A stretch of DNA of 64,000 nt from Collinsella sp. TM10-22 (GTDB taxonomy: Bacteria; Actinomycetota; Coriobacteriia; Coriobacteriales; Coriobacteriaceae). Below are positions 1-8,584 of the stretch, piece by piece (positions within the stretch are counted from its first letter, which is position 1; each line of letters begins with the position of its first letter). Below the pieces are notes generated by a model. The model saw only the letters and a program-made list of their open reading frames with translations, did not search any database and was not told the DNA's origin. The stretch spans positions 91,030-155,029 of the forward strand of contig NZ_QSOC01000005.1 of NCBI RefSeq assembly GCF_003466125.1, given 5' to 3'. Position numbers and translations under genes: made by a program.

Positions 1-1
1 G

Positions 2-106
2 GGGTGCGCCGTCGGCCCTTGGAGCGATATGGTCGCCGACCGTGCAACACGCACCGAACGCCCGCGTATTCGCCTTCCCTGGTCGCGCGAGGGTGATCAG
101 CGATGA
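2..106 (+). CDS. 3' end of an upstream Tad-locus gene (partial)
   Basis: An open frame runs in from the left edge and ends at a TGA inside an ATGA overlap with the start of cpaF. Only 34 residues are visible and they end in a basic, Trp- and Pro-containing tail ([15 protein letters not shown]). The four-base overlap indicates translational coupling with cpaF. In Tad pilus loci the gene before the CpaF ATPase is commonly the ParA-like CpaE/TadZ protein, so that identity is an inference from position; the visible residues carry no diagnostic motif. Confidence 0.5.
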   Translation, partial: GCAVGPWSDMVADRATRTERPRIRLPWSREGDQR

Positions 107-1431
107 GCCTGCAAACGAGGATTAAGGCTGCCGGCGCTGCAGCGACGGCAGCGCCTGTAGATGCAGGGCGTCGCCGCGCGGTGAAACGACGCACCAAGCG
201 CGCCGTAATGGACCGCATGGGTTACGACGAAGTGGCGCGTATCAGCGCCTATATCGACCCGGCGCTTGCCCGCTCGGAATTGCGTCCCGCGGTGGAGGCG
301 GCGCTCAATGTTGAGGAGCCGACCGATCTCGCGACGCCCGAGCGCGAGACCATCATCGACGAGATTTTGGATGATGTGGTGGGCTTGGGGCCGTTGCAGC
401 CGCTCATCGAGGACGACACCGTTACCGAGATCATGATCAACGGCTGCCGCTCGGCTTTCTTTGAACGCGGCGGCGTTTTGTATCCCATCGAGCACGCGTT
501 TGAGGACGACGAACAGATCCGTGTGCTAATCGACCGCATCATCTCGCCACTTGGCCGCCGTATCGACGAGCGCAGCCCCATTGTCAACGCCCGCCTCAAA
601 ACGGGCTATCGCGTCAACGCGGTGATTCCGCCTGTGGCGATTGACGGACCGATTCTCACCATCCGAAAGTTCTCGGACCGTATCTGCTCTCTGGACGAGC
701 TCGTGGGGTTGGGATCGCTGCCGCTTTGGTATGCGCAGCTGCTGTCGTGCGCGGTGTCGCTGCGACAGGACCTGGCGGTTGCGGGGGGCACGGGATCTGG
801 TAAGACCACCCTGCTCAACGCGTTGTCATGCGAGATTTCCACCGGCGAGCGCATCGTGACGATCGAGGACTCTGCCGAGCTCAAGTTTGCGCATCATCCG
901 CACGTGGTGCGCCTAGAGGCGCGCGAGGCTTCAATTGAGGGTGAGGGCGCGGTGACGATCCGCGACCTGGTAACTAATGCCCTGCGCATGCGCCCCGACC
1001 GCATCGTGGTGGGCGAGGTGCGCGGTGCCGAGTGCTGCGACATGTTGCAGGCCATGAACACGGGCCACGACGGGTCGCTCACCACACTTCATGCGGGTTC
1101 AGAACAGGAGACCGTGGTGCGCCTGACGTTGCTTGCACGTTATGGCATCGATCTGCCGAGCGAGCTCATCGAGGAGCAGATTGCCATGGCGCTCGACGGC
1201 ATCGTGATGTCCGAGCGCCACGCCGATGGCAGGCGCTTTGTGGCCTCATATTCGGGGGTTCGCCGCGGCGTGTCGGGCGGTGTTGAGCTCGAACGCTACG
1301 TGACTTTCGATGCCGCCGAGTGCACCTGGACGCTCGACCGCGAGCCGCCGTTTATCGCAGAAGGCCTGCGGTCGGGGACGCTTACACAAGAGGAGGTGGA
1401 CGAATGGAGATCGCTATGCCCCTCGTCGTAG
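103..1431 (+). CDS. cpaF: Tad/Flp pilus assembly ATPase CpaF (TadA)
   Basis: A 442-aa secretion ATPase of the VirB11/GspE family that would power Flp (Tad) pilus assembly at the inner face of the membrane. The N-terminal ~200 residues contain the family signature [21 protein letters not shown] near residues 95-113. The Walker A box GGTGSGKTT is at about 228-236, the Walker B/Asp-box segment [11 protein letters not shown] at about 300-310, and a His box (TLHAGS) follows. Length is typical for CpaF. The ATG start overlaps the upstream stop (ATGA) and is preceded by GAGGGTGA. It is followed by tadB with a 28-bp overlap, so the locus behaves as one operon. Confidence 0.95.
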   Translation: MSLQTRIKAAGAAATAAPVDAGRRRAVKRRTKRAVMDRMGYDEVARISAYIDPALARSELRPAVEAALNVEEPTDLATPERETIIDEILDDVVGLGPLQPLIEDDTVTEIMINGCRSAFFERGGVLYPIEHAFEDDEQIRVLIDRIISPLGRRIDERSPIVNARLKTGYRVNAVIPPVAIDGPILTIRKFSDRICSLDELVGLGSLPLWYAQLLSCAVSLRQDLAVAGGTGSGKTTLLNALSCEISTGERIVTIEDSAELKFAHHPHVVRLEAREASIEGEGAVTIRDLVTNALRMRPDRIVVGEVRGAECCDMLQAMNTGHDGSLTTLHAGSEQETVVRLTLLARYGIDLPSELIEEQIAMALDGIVMSERHADGRRFVASYSGVRRGVSGGVELERYVTFDAAECTWTLDREPPFIAEGLRSGTLTQEEVDEWRSLCPSS

Positions 1432-2330
1432 GGGGCTTGGCAGGGCTTTCTGTCGCGACGGCGTGTGGGGCAGAGCCTCGTGTGCCGCAGGTACCGCCGG
1501 CGGAGCTGGCACGTCAGGCGCTCGAGACGGTGGCAGAGAAGCTGCCGCGTGAGCTGGTGGAAAACGATCTGCTGAAAAAGATCGCCCGTTCGTGGGCATC
1601 GTTGGTCCCCACAGATCGCTTTGGGCTTGCTATTGAGGATAACGCGACTCGCCTGGCATTTCTGCTGCTATCGAGCGGTGTCTGCTGCGTTTTGCTAACG
1701 ATGGTGTCGTTATCGCCCCTCGGATTTGCCTTGGGACTTGTTGCCCCGTTTGTCGTTGGCGCCGCCCGGGATGGCTTTGAGAGTCGGCGCGAGCAACACG
1801 ATGTGGAGGAGGCCATGCCCGAGGCGTTTACCGCACTTTCCATGTCGCTTGCCTCGGGACATTCGCTGGCCCAGGGCATGCGCTTTGTGGGCGCTCATGC
1901 GCAAGAGCCGGTGCATACCGAGTTTTTGCGGGTGGCGGCGGCGATCGATTGCGGCATCTCGGCGACCGATGCGCTCGACGACCTGCTTCTCCGCATCGAC
2001 GCCCCCGGGCTTTCGCTTGTCGCGTTGGCGCTCAAGGTGTCGCAGCGAACCGGTGCCCCGCTTGCCGACCTGCTGGCCGAGGCGTCGAGCATGGTGGGGG
2101 AGCGCATTGAGCTCAAGCGCCGCCTGGATGTCAAGACGTCGCAGGCCCGCATGTCGGCGCATATGGTCGCGGCGATGCCGGCGGGCATGTGCGCGGTGTT
2201 GGCGCTGCTTTCGGCAGATTTTCGTCGCGGTCTTGTGACGCCTGCCGGTGCGGGCGCTGTGGTGCTGGGTCTTGCCCTCAACGCCGTTGCCCTGGTGGTT
2301 ATCCGGCGCATTATGAGGGTGGAGCTATGA
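1404..2330 (+). CDS. tadB: TadB-like pilus assembly membrane protein
   Basis: A 308-aa inner-membrane platform protein with a type II secretion system F (GspF) domain, partner of TadC and the CpaF ATPase. Hydrophobic segments lie near residues 80-120 (LAFLLLSSGVCCVLLTMVSLSPLGFALGLVAPFVV) and at the C terminus. Between them is the F-domain segment EAMPEAFTALSMSLASGHSLAQGM. I chose the ATG at 1404 because AGGAGGTGG sits 5-13 bases upstream; a longer in-frame start inside cpaF lacks this. It overlaps cpaF by 28 bp and tadC by 4 bp. Confidence 0.85.
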   Translation: MEIAMPLVVGGLAGLSVATACGAEPRVPQVPPAELARQALETVAEKLPRELVENDLLKKIARSWASLVPTDRFGLAIEDNATRLAFLLLSSGVCCVLLTMVSLSPLGFALGLVAPFVVGAARDGFESRREQHDVEEAMPEAFTALSMSLASGHSLAQGMRFVGAHAQEPVHTEFLRVAAAIDCGISATDALDDLLLRIDAPGLSLVALALKVSQRTGAPLADLLAEASSMVGERIELKRRLDVKTSQARMSAHMVAAMPAGMCAVLALLSADFRRGLVTPAGAGAVVLGLALNAVALVVIRRIMRVEL

Positions 2331-2968
2331 GCGCCCTGGTTGCAGTTGCGGCTTGCCTGTGCGCTCTGAGTGTATTTGTCGCGACGGGTTTGGATCGGGC
2401 GGATGCACGCAAGATCGCAGGTACCTGCAAGCGCGAGGCAGTGCTGGTCGCTGCTGCGGGTCGCTCGGTGGCCGATGCCCTGACCGCGCGAGTGAAGGGC
2501 GCGGTTGGGGCGGGCGGCCCGGCGCGAGCGTCGCTCGGCGAAGTGTCCGAGATGATCGATGTTGTTCGCTTGGGTCTTTCGGCCGGTCTTTCGTTTGATG
2601 CGGCGCTTGAGATTTTCTGCGCCAACCGCCGGTCAGTGCTGGCTCTTCGCCTTGAGCGGGCCCGCATGGCGTGGCAGGTGGGCGTGGGCACGCGTGAGGA
2701 CGAGTTGTTGGCCGCCGCGCGCGACCTGGACGTGCGAGCGCTCGAGACCTTTGCCATCACGGTGGGGCAGGCGCTCGCCCTGGGTGCCCCACTTGCCGAG
2801 ACGCTGGCCGCTCAAAGTCGCGAGATCCGTGCAGCTCATCGCGCCGCGGTTGAGCGCGAGATCGAGCGTGCGCCCGTCAAGCTGCTGATTCCCACCGGCA
2901 CGCTCATCTTGCCGGCGTTGCTTCTGTCCATATTGGGCCCGCTGCTGGGAGCAGGCGGGATGATGTAG
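2327..2968 (+). CDS. tadC: TadC-like pilus assembly membrane protein
   Basis: A 213-aa second GspF-domain protein. The motif EVSEMIDVVRLGLSAGLSFDAALEIFC near the middle and the C-terminal helix pair (LLIPTGTLILPALLLSILGPLL) are characteristic of TadC. The start ATG overlaps the tadB stop in an ATGA, which points to translational coupling. It would form the membrane platform with TadB. It is slightly shorter than many TadC proteins because it has a short N terminus with a single hydrophobic segment (residues 3-20). Confidence 0.85.
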   Translation: MSALVAVAACLCALSVFVATGLDRADARKIAGTCKREAVLVAAAGRSVADALTARVKGAVGAGGPARASLGEVSEMIDVVRLGLSAGLSFDAALEIFCANRRSVLALRLERARMAWQVGVGTREDELLAAARDLDVRALETFAITVGQALALGAPLAETLAAQSREIRAAHRAAVEREIERAPVKLLIPTGTLILPALLLSILGPLLGAGGMM

Positions 2969-2978
2969 GGAGGAATAC

Positions 2979-3212
2979 ATGAACACGATGGTCGAAGTTG
3001 CTGACAAGGCTTGGAACTGGGCTTTTTGCCGGGCGATCCGCGCTCGCCAGCATGCCAAGGAACTGTTGCAGGAGGAGAGCGCGCAGGGTACCACCGAGTA
3101 CGCCATTTTGGTGGGCGTGCTTGTGGTGATCGCGATTATTGCCATCGTTGCATTTAAAGGCAAGGTTAAAGAGCTATGGGATGCGATCAGCGAGGGCATC
3201 AACAGCCTGTAG
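2979..3212 (+). CDS. flp: Flp-type major pilin
   Basis: A 77-aa small prepilin preceded by GGGAGGAATAC. After a charged leader (about 38 residues) comes the Flp signature QGTTEYAILVGVLVVIAIIAIVAF: the Glu-Tyr pair and the long hydrophobic helix that follows it. In this family a TadV/CpaA prepilin peptidase cleaves a few residues before the Glu-Tyr; no such peptidase is encoded in the window. The gene follows tadC by 10 bp and precedes other pilin-like genes, which supports its role as the pilus subunit. Confidence 0.9.
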   Translation: MNTMVEVADKAWNWAFCRAIRARQHAKELLQEESAQGTTEYAILVGVLVVIAIIAIVAFKGKVKELWDAISEGINSL

Positions 3213-3232
3213 AGGGCGAGCGCCCCATCGGG

Positions 3233-3739
3233 GTGCTGCTGGTGTTTGCTTGCCTGATCGTGGCGATAGCGGCGGTGCTTTGGGGGCTTAACTCCGCGCG
3301 GCAGCAGCGTCCTGGGGCCGCCTTCGACTCGGGCTCAGATTCGGCGGTGGCGTCTCAAAAAGATGAGACGCGAGATGCGGACGATTCGGATGTCGCTGTC
3401 ACGGCGCAAACCTTTCTGCGGACGCTCGACAAGCGGTCTGCCACTGCGACGGATTCGCCTGAGGGCAACGCGATTGCGGTCCGGCTTGCATGGTCCGAGG
3501 ACCGACCGATGACCGAGGCAGCGGCGGATATGTTACGCGCCTACCGCGAGGTGCCAACGGCCCAGCTCGCCCTGAGCGGCTATCTCGATATTAAGGGCAA
3601 CGTATGGGGCGCCATCGTGCGCGATGGACGCGGCTGGGTCGATATGGTGACGGTTGCTGCGGATGTCGGCGATGCTTCGTGCCGCCTGCGCGTGATCCGC
3701 CTGAGCCCGCAGGCATCGAACTCAAAGGAGGGGTCGTGA
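3233..3739 (+). CDS. Tad-locus membrane-anchored protein of unknown function
   Basis: About 168 residues with one N-terminal transmembrane helix (VLLVFACLIVAIAAVLWGLN) followed by a polar, Asp/Ser-rich linker and a globular C-terminal half (residues ~60-165) that I do not recognise. I place the start at GTG 3233, downstream of GAGGGCGAG; an in-frame ATG at 3176 inside the pilin gene is an alternative. It lies between the two small pilin genes and its stop is one base from the next ATG, so it belongs to the pilus operon. A role in pilus assembly is inferred from position only. Confidence 0.65.
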   Translation: MLLVFACLIVAIAAVLWGLNSARQQRPGAAFDSGSDSAVASQKDETRDADDSDVAVTAQTFLRTLDKRSATATDSPEGNAIAVRLAWSEDRPMTEAAADMLRAYREVPTAQLALSGYLDIKGNVWGAIVRDGRGWVDMVTVAADVGDASCRLRVIRLSPQASNSKEGS

Positions 3740-3740
3740 A

Positions 3741-3959
3741 ATGCATGACGTCCTGCGCGAGGAATCTGCCCAGGCGACGGTCGAATACGCCATCGTCACG
3801 GTGGCGCTGCTTTCCATCGTGCTGGCGATCGCGGGACTTTGGCGTGCTGGCACCGATGGGCGCTTGGCGGCGCTGGTCGAGCGGGCGGCATCCCATGGCG
3901 TTGCCTCGACGTCGGTTATCGACGCCGCTGCGGGCGCTAAGGACATCGCGTTGTATTGA
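3741..3959 (+). CDS. Second small Flp/TadE-like pilin
   Basis: A 72-aa protein preceded by a strong AAAGGAGGGG site. It has a short leader (MHDVLREES), then AQATVEYAIVTVALLSIVLAIAGLW: the Glu-Tyr pair and hydrophobic helix of a type IVb pseudopilin. Its leader is much shorter than that of the 77-aa pilin at 2979. It probably is a minor pilin or pseudopilin. The tail is Ala-rich with no further motif. Confidence 0.75.
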   Translation: MHDVLREESAQATVEYAIVTVALLSIVLAIAGLWRAGTDGRLAALVERAASHGVASTSVIDAAAGAKDIALY

Positions 3960-4431
3960 TATCGCGCGTGAGGACCGGGCGCAGTCTACGGTCGAGGCCG
4001 CTTTTTTGCTGCCGACGTTTCTGACGCTCATCCTTCTCGCACTGCAACCGGTGTGCCTGCTCTATACGCGCGCGGTCATGGAGTCTGCCGCCGCCGAGAC
4101 CGCGCGGCTCATGACCACGACGACGGCGGAGGACGATGATCTTAAGGAGTTCACCCGCCGCCGGCTTGCCGCAGTGCCCAACGTTTCGATCTTTCATGCC
4201 GGCGGGCCGTTGTCGTGGGATATCGAGCTTGGCCGGGCCGGTGCGGGTGGCGTCTCGTCCGTGTCCGTTTCCGGCGAGGTCAAGCCGTTGCCTGTGATCG
4301 GTGCGTTTGCGCAGGCTATGGGTGGTACCGCCGAGGGCGACTACGTTGAGCTCAAGGTCAATGTCTCGTATCAATCGCGTCCCGAATGGCTGGAGGGAGA
4401 TTATGATTCGTGGATTGCTGCATGGGATTAA
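3895..4431 (+). CDS. TadE-like pseudopilin
   Basis: Contains the TadE-type start AREDRAQSTVEAAFLLPTFLTLILLALQPVCLLYTRAVMESAAAETARLM: a conserved Glu followed by a hydrophobic helix, then a ~120-residue extracytoplasmic domain. The start is uncertain. ATG 3895 is the nearest standard start but overlaps the preceding gene by 65 bp and has only a weak GC-rich site before it; initiation at the ATT codon at 3955, next to the upstream stop, is possible. It is a likely minor pseudopilin. Confidence 0.7.
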   Translation: MALPRRRLSTPLRALRTSRCIDIAREDRAQSTVEAAFLLPTFLTLILLALQPVCLLYTRAVMESAAAETARLMTTTTAEDDDLKEFTRRRLAAVPNVSIFHAGGPLSWDIELGRAGAGGVSSVSVSGEVKPLPVIGAFAQAMGGTAEGDYVELKVNVSYQSRPEWLEGDYDSWIAAWD

Positions 4432-6556
4432 GCGTTTCTGGTCTAGGCGCGTTTTGACGCGCCGTCCGAGCTGCCATCGCAAACGAGGAGGCTTTATGGG
4501 TCGAGCCGGTATCGACCTGTTTATCGAAGACGGTGCCTACACCACGCTTTCCTCTGCCGTGGTCATCCTAGTGGTGCTTACGTTGTTGTTTTCGTCAACC
4601 GCGGCGATATGGAGCATGTCGCGTGCCGGGGATACCCAGGTGGCGGCCGATAGCGGCGCGCTGGCGGGTGCCAACGTAGTGTCGTCCTATCACACGGCTG
4701 CCACGGTGGTTGATGCGAGCATCTTGAGTCTGGGGCTGGCGGGGTTTGCCACGATCGGGACGGGCCTGGTCGCCATCCTCATCCCGGGTGCCGAGCCGGT
4801 TGCCGGCAATATGGTCGACACCGGGATTGGGATCATTAAAACGCGCAACAAGTTTGCCAAAAGCGCATCGGAAGGCTTACAGAAAATCGAGACGGCTCTG
4901 CCGTATCTGGTTGCCGCGCGAGCTACACAGGCGGTGTCGGCGCAGGATACCGATAGCGTGAGCTATACCGGTACGGCGCTTGCCGTGCCCAGGACGTCCG
5001 AGTCCGATTTCGTTGCGCTCGAGGGGTCCGAGATCTCGCCCGATGCTATTAAAGACACGTCAGATGATTTAGAGCTCGCAGCCAAAAAGTTGAAGGAGGC
5101 TTCTGAGGATACGGCGAAAGCAAAAGAGCGCGCCTGGCTTGCGGACTGCGGCGGGTCGGACAAGGGCACGATTGGTAGCCGTTCGTGCATGTGGGAGCGC
5201 GCGAAGAAGCTGGCGTCGCTGCCGGGCGAGCTCAACCCACATTACGCATCGAGCGTCACGTGGGAGCCCCAGGTGGCGCTTGACCGAGCGAGAACATATT
5301 ACCGTCAGCGCCTGGCTAACGAAAAGCCGCTTGGAAGCGGTGTCGAGATGCAGGCGGAGTCTGCCGCTCGAAAGGCGTTCTATCGGTATGCCGGTGAAGA
5401 GCTCGGGCGTGCCTCCATCGTGGACGACGGCACGAGCGTCGTCGCGGACCTGCCGCTGCTGCCGCGCAATGCGGACGAGGTCAGGGCGAGCGATCTTTAT
5501 ACCGATGCCGCGTGGCCGACGAGCAGCAATGACGGCAAGACGTACATCCATTATGGAACTGGCTGCCCAAACTATAAAAAGGGAGCGCCGGGAGGACTGT
5601 CATCGGTTGCTGACTTTGACGGGAGAGAAGCATGCGACCGCTGCCATTTTGGAGTCAAGACACTGGGTGCCGTCGCCGCTCCTTCTACATCGATCGAAAA
5701 CGGCTTCGAGTATCACTTTGACAAGTTCAAAGACGCCATGGAAGACTACGCCGAATGCCGCAACAAAGAGCTTGAGCTCGAGCGACAGACCGAAGGCGAG
5801 GCAGATCGCGCGGGAAGCGCATTCGATCAGGCCATTCAAGCGCTTTCGGGTGAGCGTCCGCGTATCGCGCCGCCCGGTCGCAACGGCGTGGTCGCCCTTG
5901 CGGTTTCGGGCGATATGACCAGCCCCGATCAACTTAACTCCTCGTTTAACACGGCGGTTGAGCTTGGCAGTCGCGGTGCCATCTCTGCCGCGGTGCTGGC
6001 GCCCGATGAGGCGACGGCGCAAAACAACGTGCTTTCGCGATTTTTCTCGACATTGAAGGAACGCTCGGGCGGCGTTGCCGGCGTGCTCGACGGCGTCATG
6101 GATGTTTGGGGACGGCTGCTCGTAGGATACGGTGATATCCAAGGTTCGGCCGACGAACTTATGGACGAGATGATTAAAGACCTAGGAGGGGGCGGCGGCG
6201 CGTTGGGCTCCATCGCATCGTGGCTCGGCGATACCGTTTCGGCGTCCGTGGCGGCGCTGGGTTTGGAACCGTGCGACTTGCGCCTGCGAAAGCCGGTGCT
6301 GACCGATTCCGCCAACGTCATTAAGAGTCCGGGGTCTGACATTGCTGGTTTCTCTCAAGCGCAAGACAAGCTGCGAGGTATTCCGTTGGGCGTGACCGAT
6401 CCCAAGGCGCTTTGCGAGGCGTTGGAATATCAAGTCGAACGCACCATTGGCGGTACGGTGTTCACGCTTGCGGAGATTCCTCTGCCCGGCGGCGGCTCCA
6501 TCCCACTCACCGTCGATGTCGCCACGCTGGTTGGCGCTCTGGGCGGTGGGTCGTAA
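4403..6556 (+). CDS. TadG-like Tad pilus-associated protein
   Basis: About 717 residues. The N-terminal membrane helix (SSAVVILVVLTLLFSSTAAIWSM) is followed by the TadE/G-type stretch AGDTQVAADSGALAGANVV. A second hydrophobic stretch is near residues 110-140, and a long extracytoplasmic part follows with several Cys (YGTGCPNYKK, CDRCHFG) and Gly-rich segments. Two starts are plausible: ATG 4403 with GGAGGGA upstream (overlap 29 bp with the previous gene) and ATG 4496 with CGAGGAGG upstream. The family is recognised from the N terminus; the C-terminal two thirds are unassigned. Confidence 0.7.
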   Translation: MIRGLLHGIKRFWSRRVLTRRPSCHRKRGGFMGRAGIDLFIEDGAYTTLSSAVVILVVLTLLFSSTAAIWSMSRAGDTQVAADSGALAGANVVSSYHTAATVVDASILSLGLAGFATIGTGLVAILIPGAEPVAGNMVDTGIGIIKTRNKFAKSASEGLQKIETALPYLVAARATQAVSAQDTDSVSYTGTALAVPRTSESDFVALEGSEISPDAIKDTSDDLELAAKKLKEASEDTAKAKERAWLADCGGSDKGTIGSRSCMWERAKKLASLPGELNPHYASSVTWEPQVALDRARTYYRQRLANEKPLGSGVEMQAESAARKAFYRYAGEELGRASIVDDGTSVVADLPLLPRNADEVRASDLYTDAAWPTSSNDGKTYIHYGTGCPNYKKGAPGGLSSVADFDGREACDRCHFGVKTLGAVAAPSTSIENGFEYHFDKFKDAMEDYAECRNKELELERQTEGEADRAGSAFDQAIQALSGERPRIAPPGRNGVVALAVSGDMTSPDQLNSSFNTAVELGSRGAISAAVLAPDEATAQNNVLSRFFSTLKERSGGVAGVLDGVMDVWGRLLVGYGDIQGSADELMDEMIKDLGGGGGALGSIASWLGDTVSASVAALGLEPCDLRLRKPVLTDSANVIKSPGSDIAGFSQAQDKLRGIPLGVTDPKALCEALEYQVERTIGGTVFTLAEIPLPGGGSIPLTVDVATLVGALGGGS

Positions 6557-7032
6557 TGAGTATCCGCATGCGTCTGCGCGAGGAGCGCGCCCAAGCGACG
6601 GTGGAGATGGCAGTGGTTACGCCCGTTTTGCTGGTGCTGGCACTCATCGTGTACAACGTCATGATCTTTGCCAGCGCTGTCGCGCGCTTCGACCGCGTGG
6701 TGCCCGACATCGTGTTGGCGCACGCCGTGGCGTCGGAGGGGGAGGGCGGCGAAAGCTCTGCCGATGCCTCGGCGACGGTTCAGACTCAAATTCTGAATGC
6801 CATGGAAGGCTATGACTTGCAGATCGAAGTGTCGAGCGAGCAAGGCGCGGAGGCATCGGATGGTGGCCTGCTCTCCCTATCCGGTACGTTTAGGACCTAC
6901 ACCTGCACCATGCACTATGAGCCGTGGCCGACTTCTCTCAGCATCGCTGGCGTTCCGCTGGGGGCGCCGACAACGTTGTCGCACGAGCGCGCGGTGACGG
7001 TCGATCCATGGCGTCCGGGGGTGGTTATGTGA
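6556..7032 (+). CDS. TadE-like pseudopilin
   Basis: A 158-aa protein whose ATG shares one base with the stop of the previous gene. It begins MSIRMRLREERAQATVEMAVVTPVLLVLALIVYNVMIFASAVARFDRVV, the TadE layout of short leader, conserved Glu and hydrophobic helix. The remainder is a small extracytoplasmic domain with one Cys (TYTCTMHYEP). It is the third TadE/G-type gene in this locus. Confidence 0.75.
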   Translation: MSIRMRLREERAQATVEMAVVTPVLLVLALIVYNVMIFASAVARFDRVVPDIVLAHAVASEGEGGESSADASATVQTQILNAMEGYDLQIEVSSEQGAEASDGGLLSLSGTFRTYTCTMHYEPWPTSLSIAGVPLGAPTTLSHERAVTVDPWRPGVVM

Positions 7033-7388
7033 CCGCGGTCTCGTCCTACATCGCTTACGCGCGGGCACTCAACAGGCTGGGTTGGACGCCGGCCGAGTTT
7101 GCGGTGGCGGAGTCGTTCGTCGTGCGCCTGCTCGGCATGCTGGGACGGCGTCCGGTTGCCGCCAACGGCCTGCCGCTCGTCATGGCGTTTCCGCACTGTT
7201 CCTCGGTCCACACGTGTTTTATGGCCTATCCCATCGATATCGCCTTTATCGACCGCAACGGCAACATCCTCGCACGCTATGAAAACGTCCGTCCGTGGCG
7301 CATGTGCTCTCACCCGTGCGCCTGGGCCGTACTGGAACGTCCCTCAATCCTCGCCTCGCTCCCTGCCCTCCAACAAGTGCCGGCGTAA
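7029..7388 (+). CDS. DUF192 family protein
   Basis: A 119-aa protein beginning at GTG 7029, which overlaps the previous stop (GTGA) and is preceded by GGGGGTGG. The segment RPVAANGLPLVMAFPHCSSVHTCFMAYPIDIAFIDRNGNILARYENVRPW matches the DUF192 pattern: an F/YxxxxPIDIxFID core, then a small residue-rich turn. DUF192 proteins often sit at the end of Tad loci or are secreted; the role is not known. It has no clear signal peptide. It closes the pilus operon. Confidence 0.7.
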   Translation: MTAVSSYIAYARALNRLGWTPAEFAVAESFVVRLLGMLGRRPVAANGLPLVMAFPHCSSVHTCFMAYPIDIAFIDRNGNILARYENVRPWRMCSHPCAWAVLERPSILASLPALQQVPA

Positions 7389-7446
7389 GAATTGGCGATA
7401 GCGGACTTTCGTCATACGAAATTGGGTAAGATGGAGGAGAAGATGC

Positions 7447-7713
7447 ATGGATGTTGAGATCCATCCCAACGCTAAAAAGCACCTGACGGAAAAGCAGGTG
7501 CTTAGCGCCTGGCTTGCGGTTACTGAGTGCATTCGTCGCGAGTCGAAGGACGAGCCGCCGAGATGGCTTGCGATTGGATGGCTCCCAGACGGACGAAGCG
7601 TGGAGCTTGTCGCGGTCGAGCTTGTCCGTGGGTGGCTTATCATTCATGTCTTGTCTCCAGTCCAGAAGAAATTTTGGCAGAAGATTGAACAGACTCGGCA
7701 AAGGGGTCGATGA
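7447..7713 (+). CDS. Putative toxin of a type II toxin-antitoxin-like pair
   Basis: An 88-aa protein starting at ATG 7447 behind GGAGGAG, with TAAGAT upstream as a possible -10 element. It begins MDVEIHPNAKKHLTEKQVL and has a beta-rich segment (WLAIGWLPDGRSVELVAVELVRGWLIIHVLSP), the general shape of BrnT/RelE-fold toxins. Its stop overlaps the start of a ribbon-helix-helix gene, the toxin-first order seen in BrnT-BrnA modules. The assignment rests on size, fold pattern and gene order, not on a diagnostic motif. Confidence 0.6.
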   Translation: MDVEIHPNAKKHLTEKQVLSAWLAVTECIRRESKDEPPRWLAIGWLPDGRSVELVAVELVRGWLIIHVLSPVQKKFWQKIEQTRQRGR

Positions 7714-7997
7714 TGGGCAAGACGTATACGGCCGCTAATGGTCAGGTTGTAACGGATGAAATGATTGACGCGTGGTGCAAGTCGTACGAGCGTGGAGAGT
7801 TTCCGGATGGCGAACACACCGTTGGTGGGATTGTGCATGGACGGCCCCCACTCTCAGGTGAGGGGACGGCAACGCTGTCGGTCAAGATTCCCCTGGGAAT
7901 GAAGGAGGCCATTCGTCGACGGGCGGCTGTCGAGGGGATGACGCCAAGTGAGTTTGCCCGTGTGGCTCTGAGTGAAAAACTTCTTGCTTCCGGCTGA
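7710..7997 (+). CDS. Ribbon-helix-helix (CopG-like) antitoxin
   Basis: A 95-aa protein overlapping the putative toxin by 4 bp (ATGA). Its C-terminal third, ATLSVKIPLGMKEAIRRRAAVEGMTPSEFARVALSEKLL, is a clear ribbon-helix-helix DNA-binding unit: one beta strand then two helices. The N-terminal half (MMGKTYTAANGQVVTDEMIDAWCKSYERGEFPDG) would contact the toxin. Such antitoxins usually repress their own operon. Confidence 0.7.
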   Translation: MMGKTYTAANGQVVTDEMIDAWCKSYERGEFPDGEHTVGGIVHGRPPLSGEGTATLSVKIPLGMKEAIRRRAAVEGMTPSEFARVALSEKLLASG

Positions 7998-8060
7998 TGC
8001 CTCTGACGTGCCGATTTATAGAACCAAGGCTGTGCTCAAAAACTTTTTTAAAATTCTCGG

Positions 8061-8088
8061 TTGACCGGAACGCGTCCTTGGTTATACT
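8061..8088 (+). promoter_or_regulatory. Promoter of tRNA-Phe
   Basis: TTGACC at 8061-8066 and TATACT at 8083-8088, separated by 16 bases, 32 bp before the tRNA. This is a near-consensus housekeeping promoter. Confidence 0.75.
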
Positions 8089-8120
8089 AATCAAGCCTTG
8101 AAACAAGGCACACCTCAAAT

Positions 8121-8175
<55 letters not shown>

Positions 8176-8193
<18 letters not shown>

Positions 8194-8425
8194 CCTTGAA
8201 TTGACTAGGACCTCTGCAAAGGGGTCCTTTTCTTTTATGCAGACCCCACATGGAATCGAACCCCGTGAGGGCGCGGAGCTGAGTAAACGCGTAAGCGTTT
8301 GCCAGCGCAGCTCGCAAGGCGCGCAAGCGCCGCAGCGGTCCGTCCGCGCAGCGCGCGGACGCGATTCCCTTCCCCGCCACCTTGAATTGACTAGGACCTC
8401 TGCAAAGGGGTCCTTTTCTTTTATG
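8176..8425 (+). repeat. tRNA-Phe 3'-end repeat unit with GC-rich structured core
   Basis: A perfect 64-bp direct repeat (8176-8239 and 8362-8425, offset 186) consists of the tRNA 3' end plus its terminator. Between the copies lie an inverted T-arm copy (GGAATCGAACCCC, 8252-8264) and a GC-rich core (8265-8361). The core includes stem AAACGC-GTAA-GCGTTT, stem GGCGC-GCAA-GCGCC and stem CGTCCGCGC-AGC-GCGCGGACG. No ORF of substance is present. The same architecture follows tRNA-Arg and tRNA-Ser in this window. Confidence 0.85.
8207..8237 (+). terminator. Terminator of tRNA-Phe
   Basis: AGGACC, a 10-nt loop, GGTCCT, then TTTTCTTTTA. An identical copy lies at 8393-8423 as part of the repeat unit. 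Confidence 0.8.
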
Positions 8426-8584
8426 TAGTCCCCTGCGGAAAGCGCATCCCAGACATTCCTCCCGCTTTTGCGTCACTTTTCAGACCATTCGGTCGCCTGC
8501 CCGCACGCGCGGGTATACTCAAAACGATACTTTTCCTATGCAATACGATGCGGGCTCGACCTGCACGATCCGAAGGGGGCAGTG

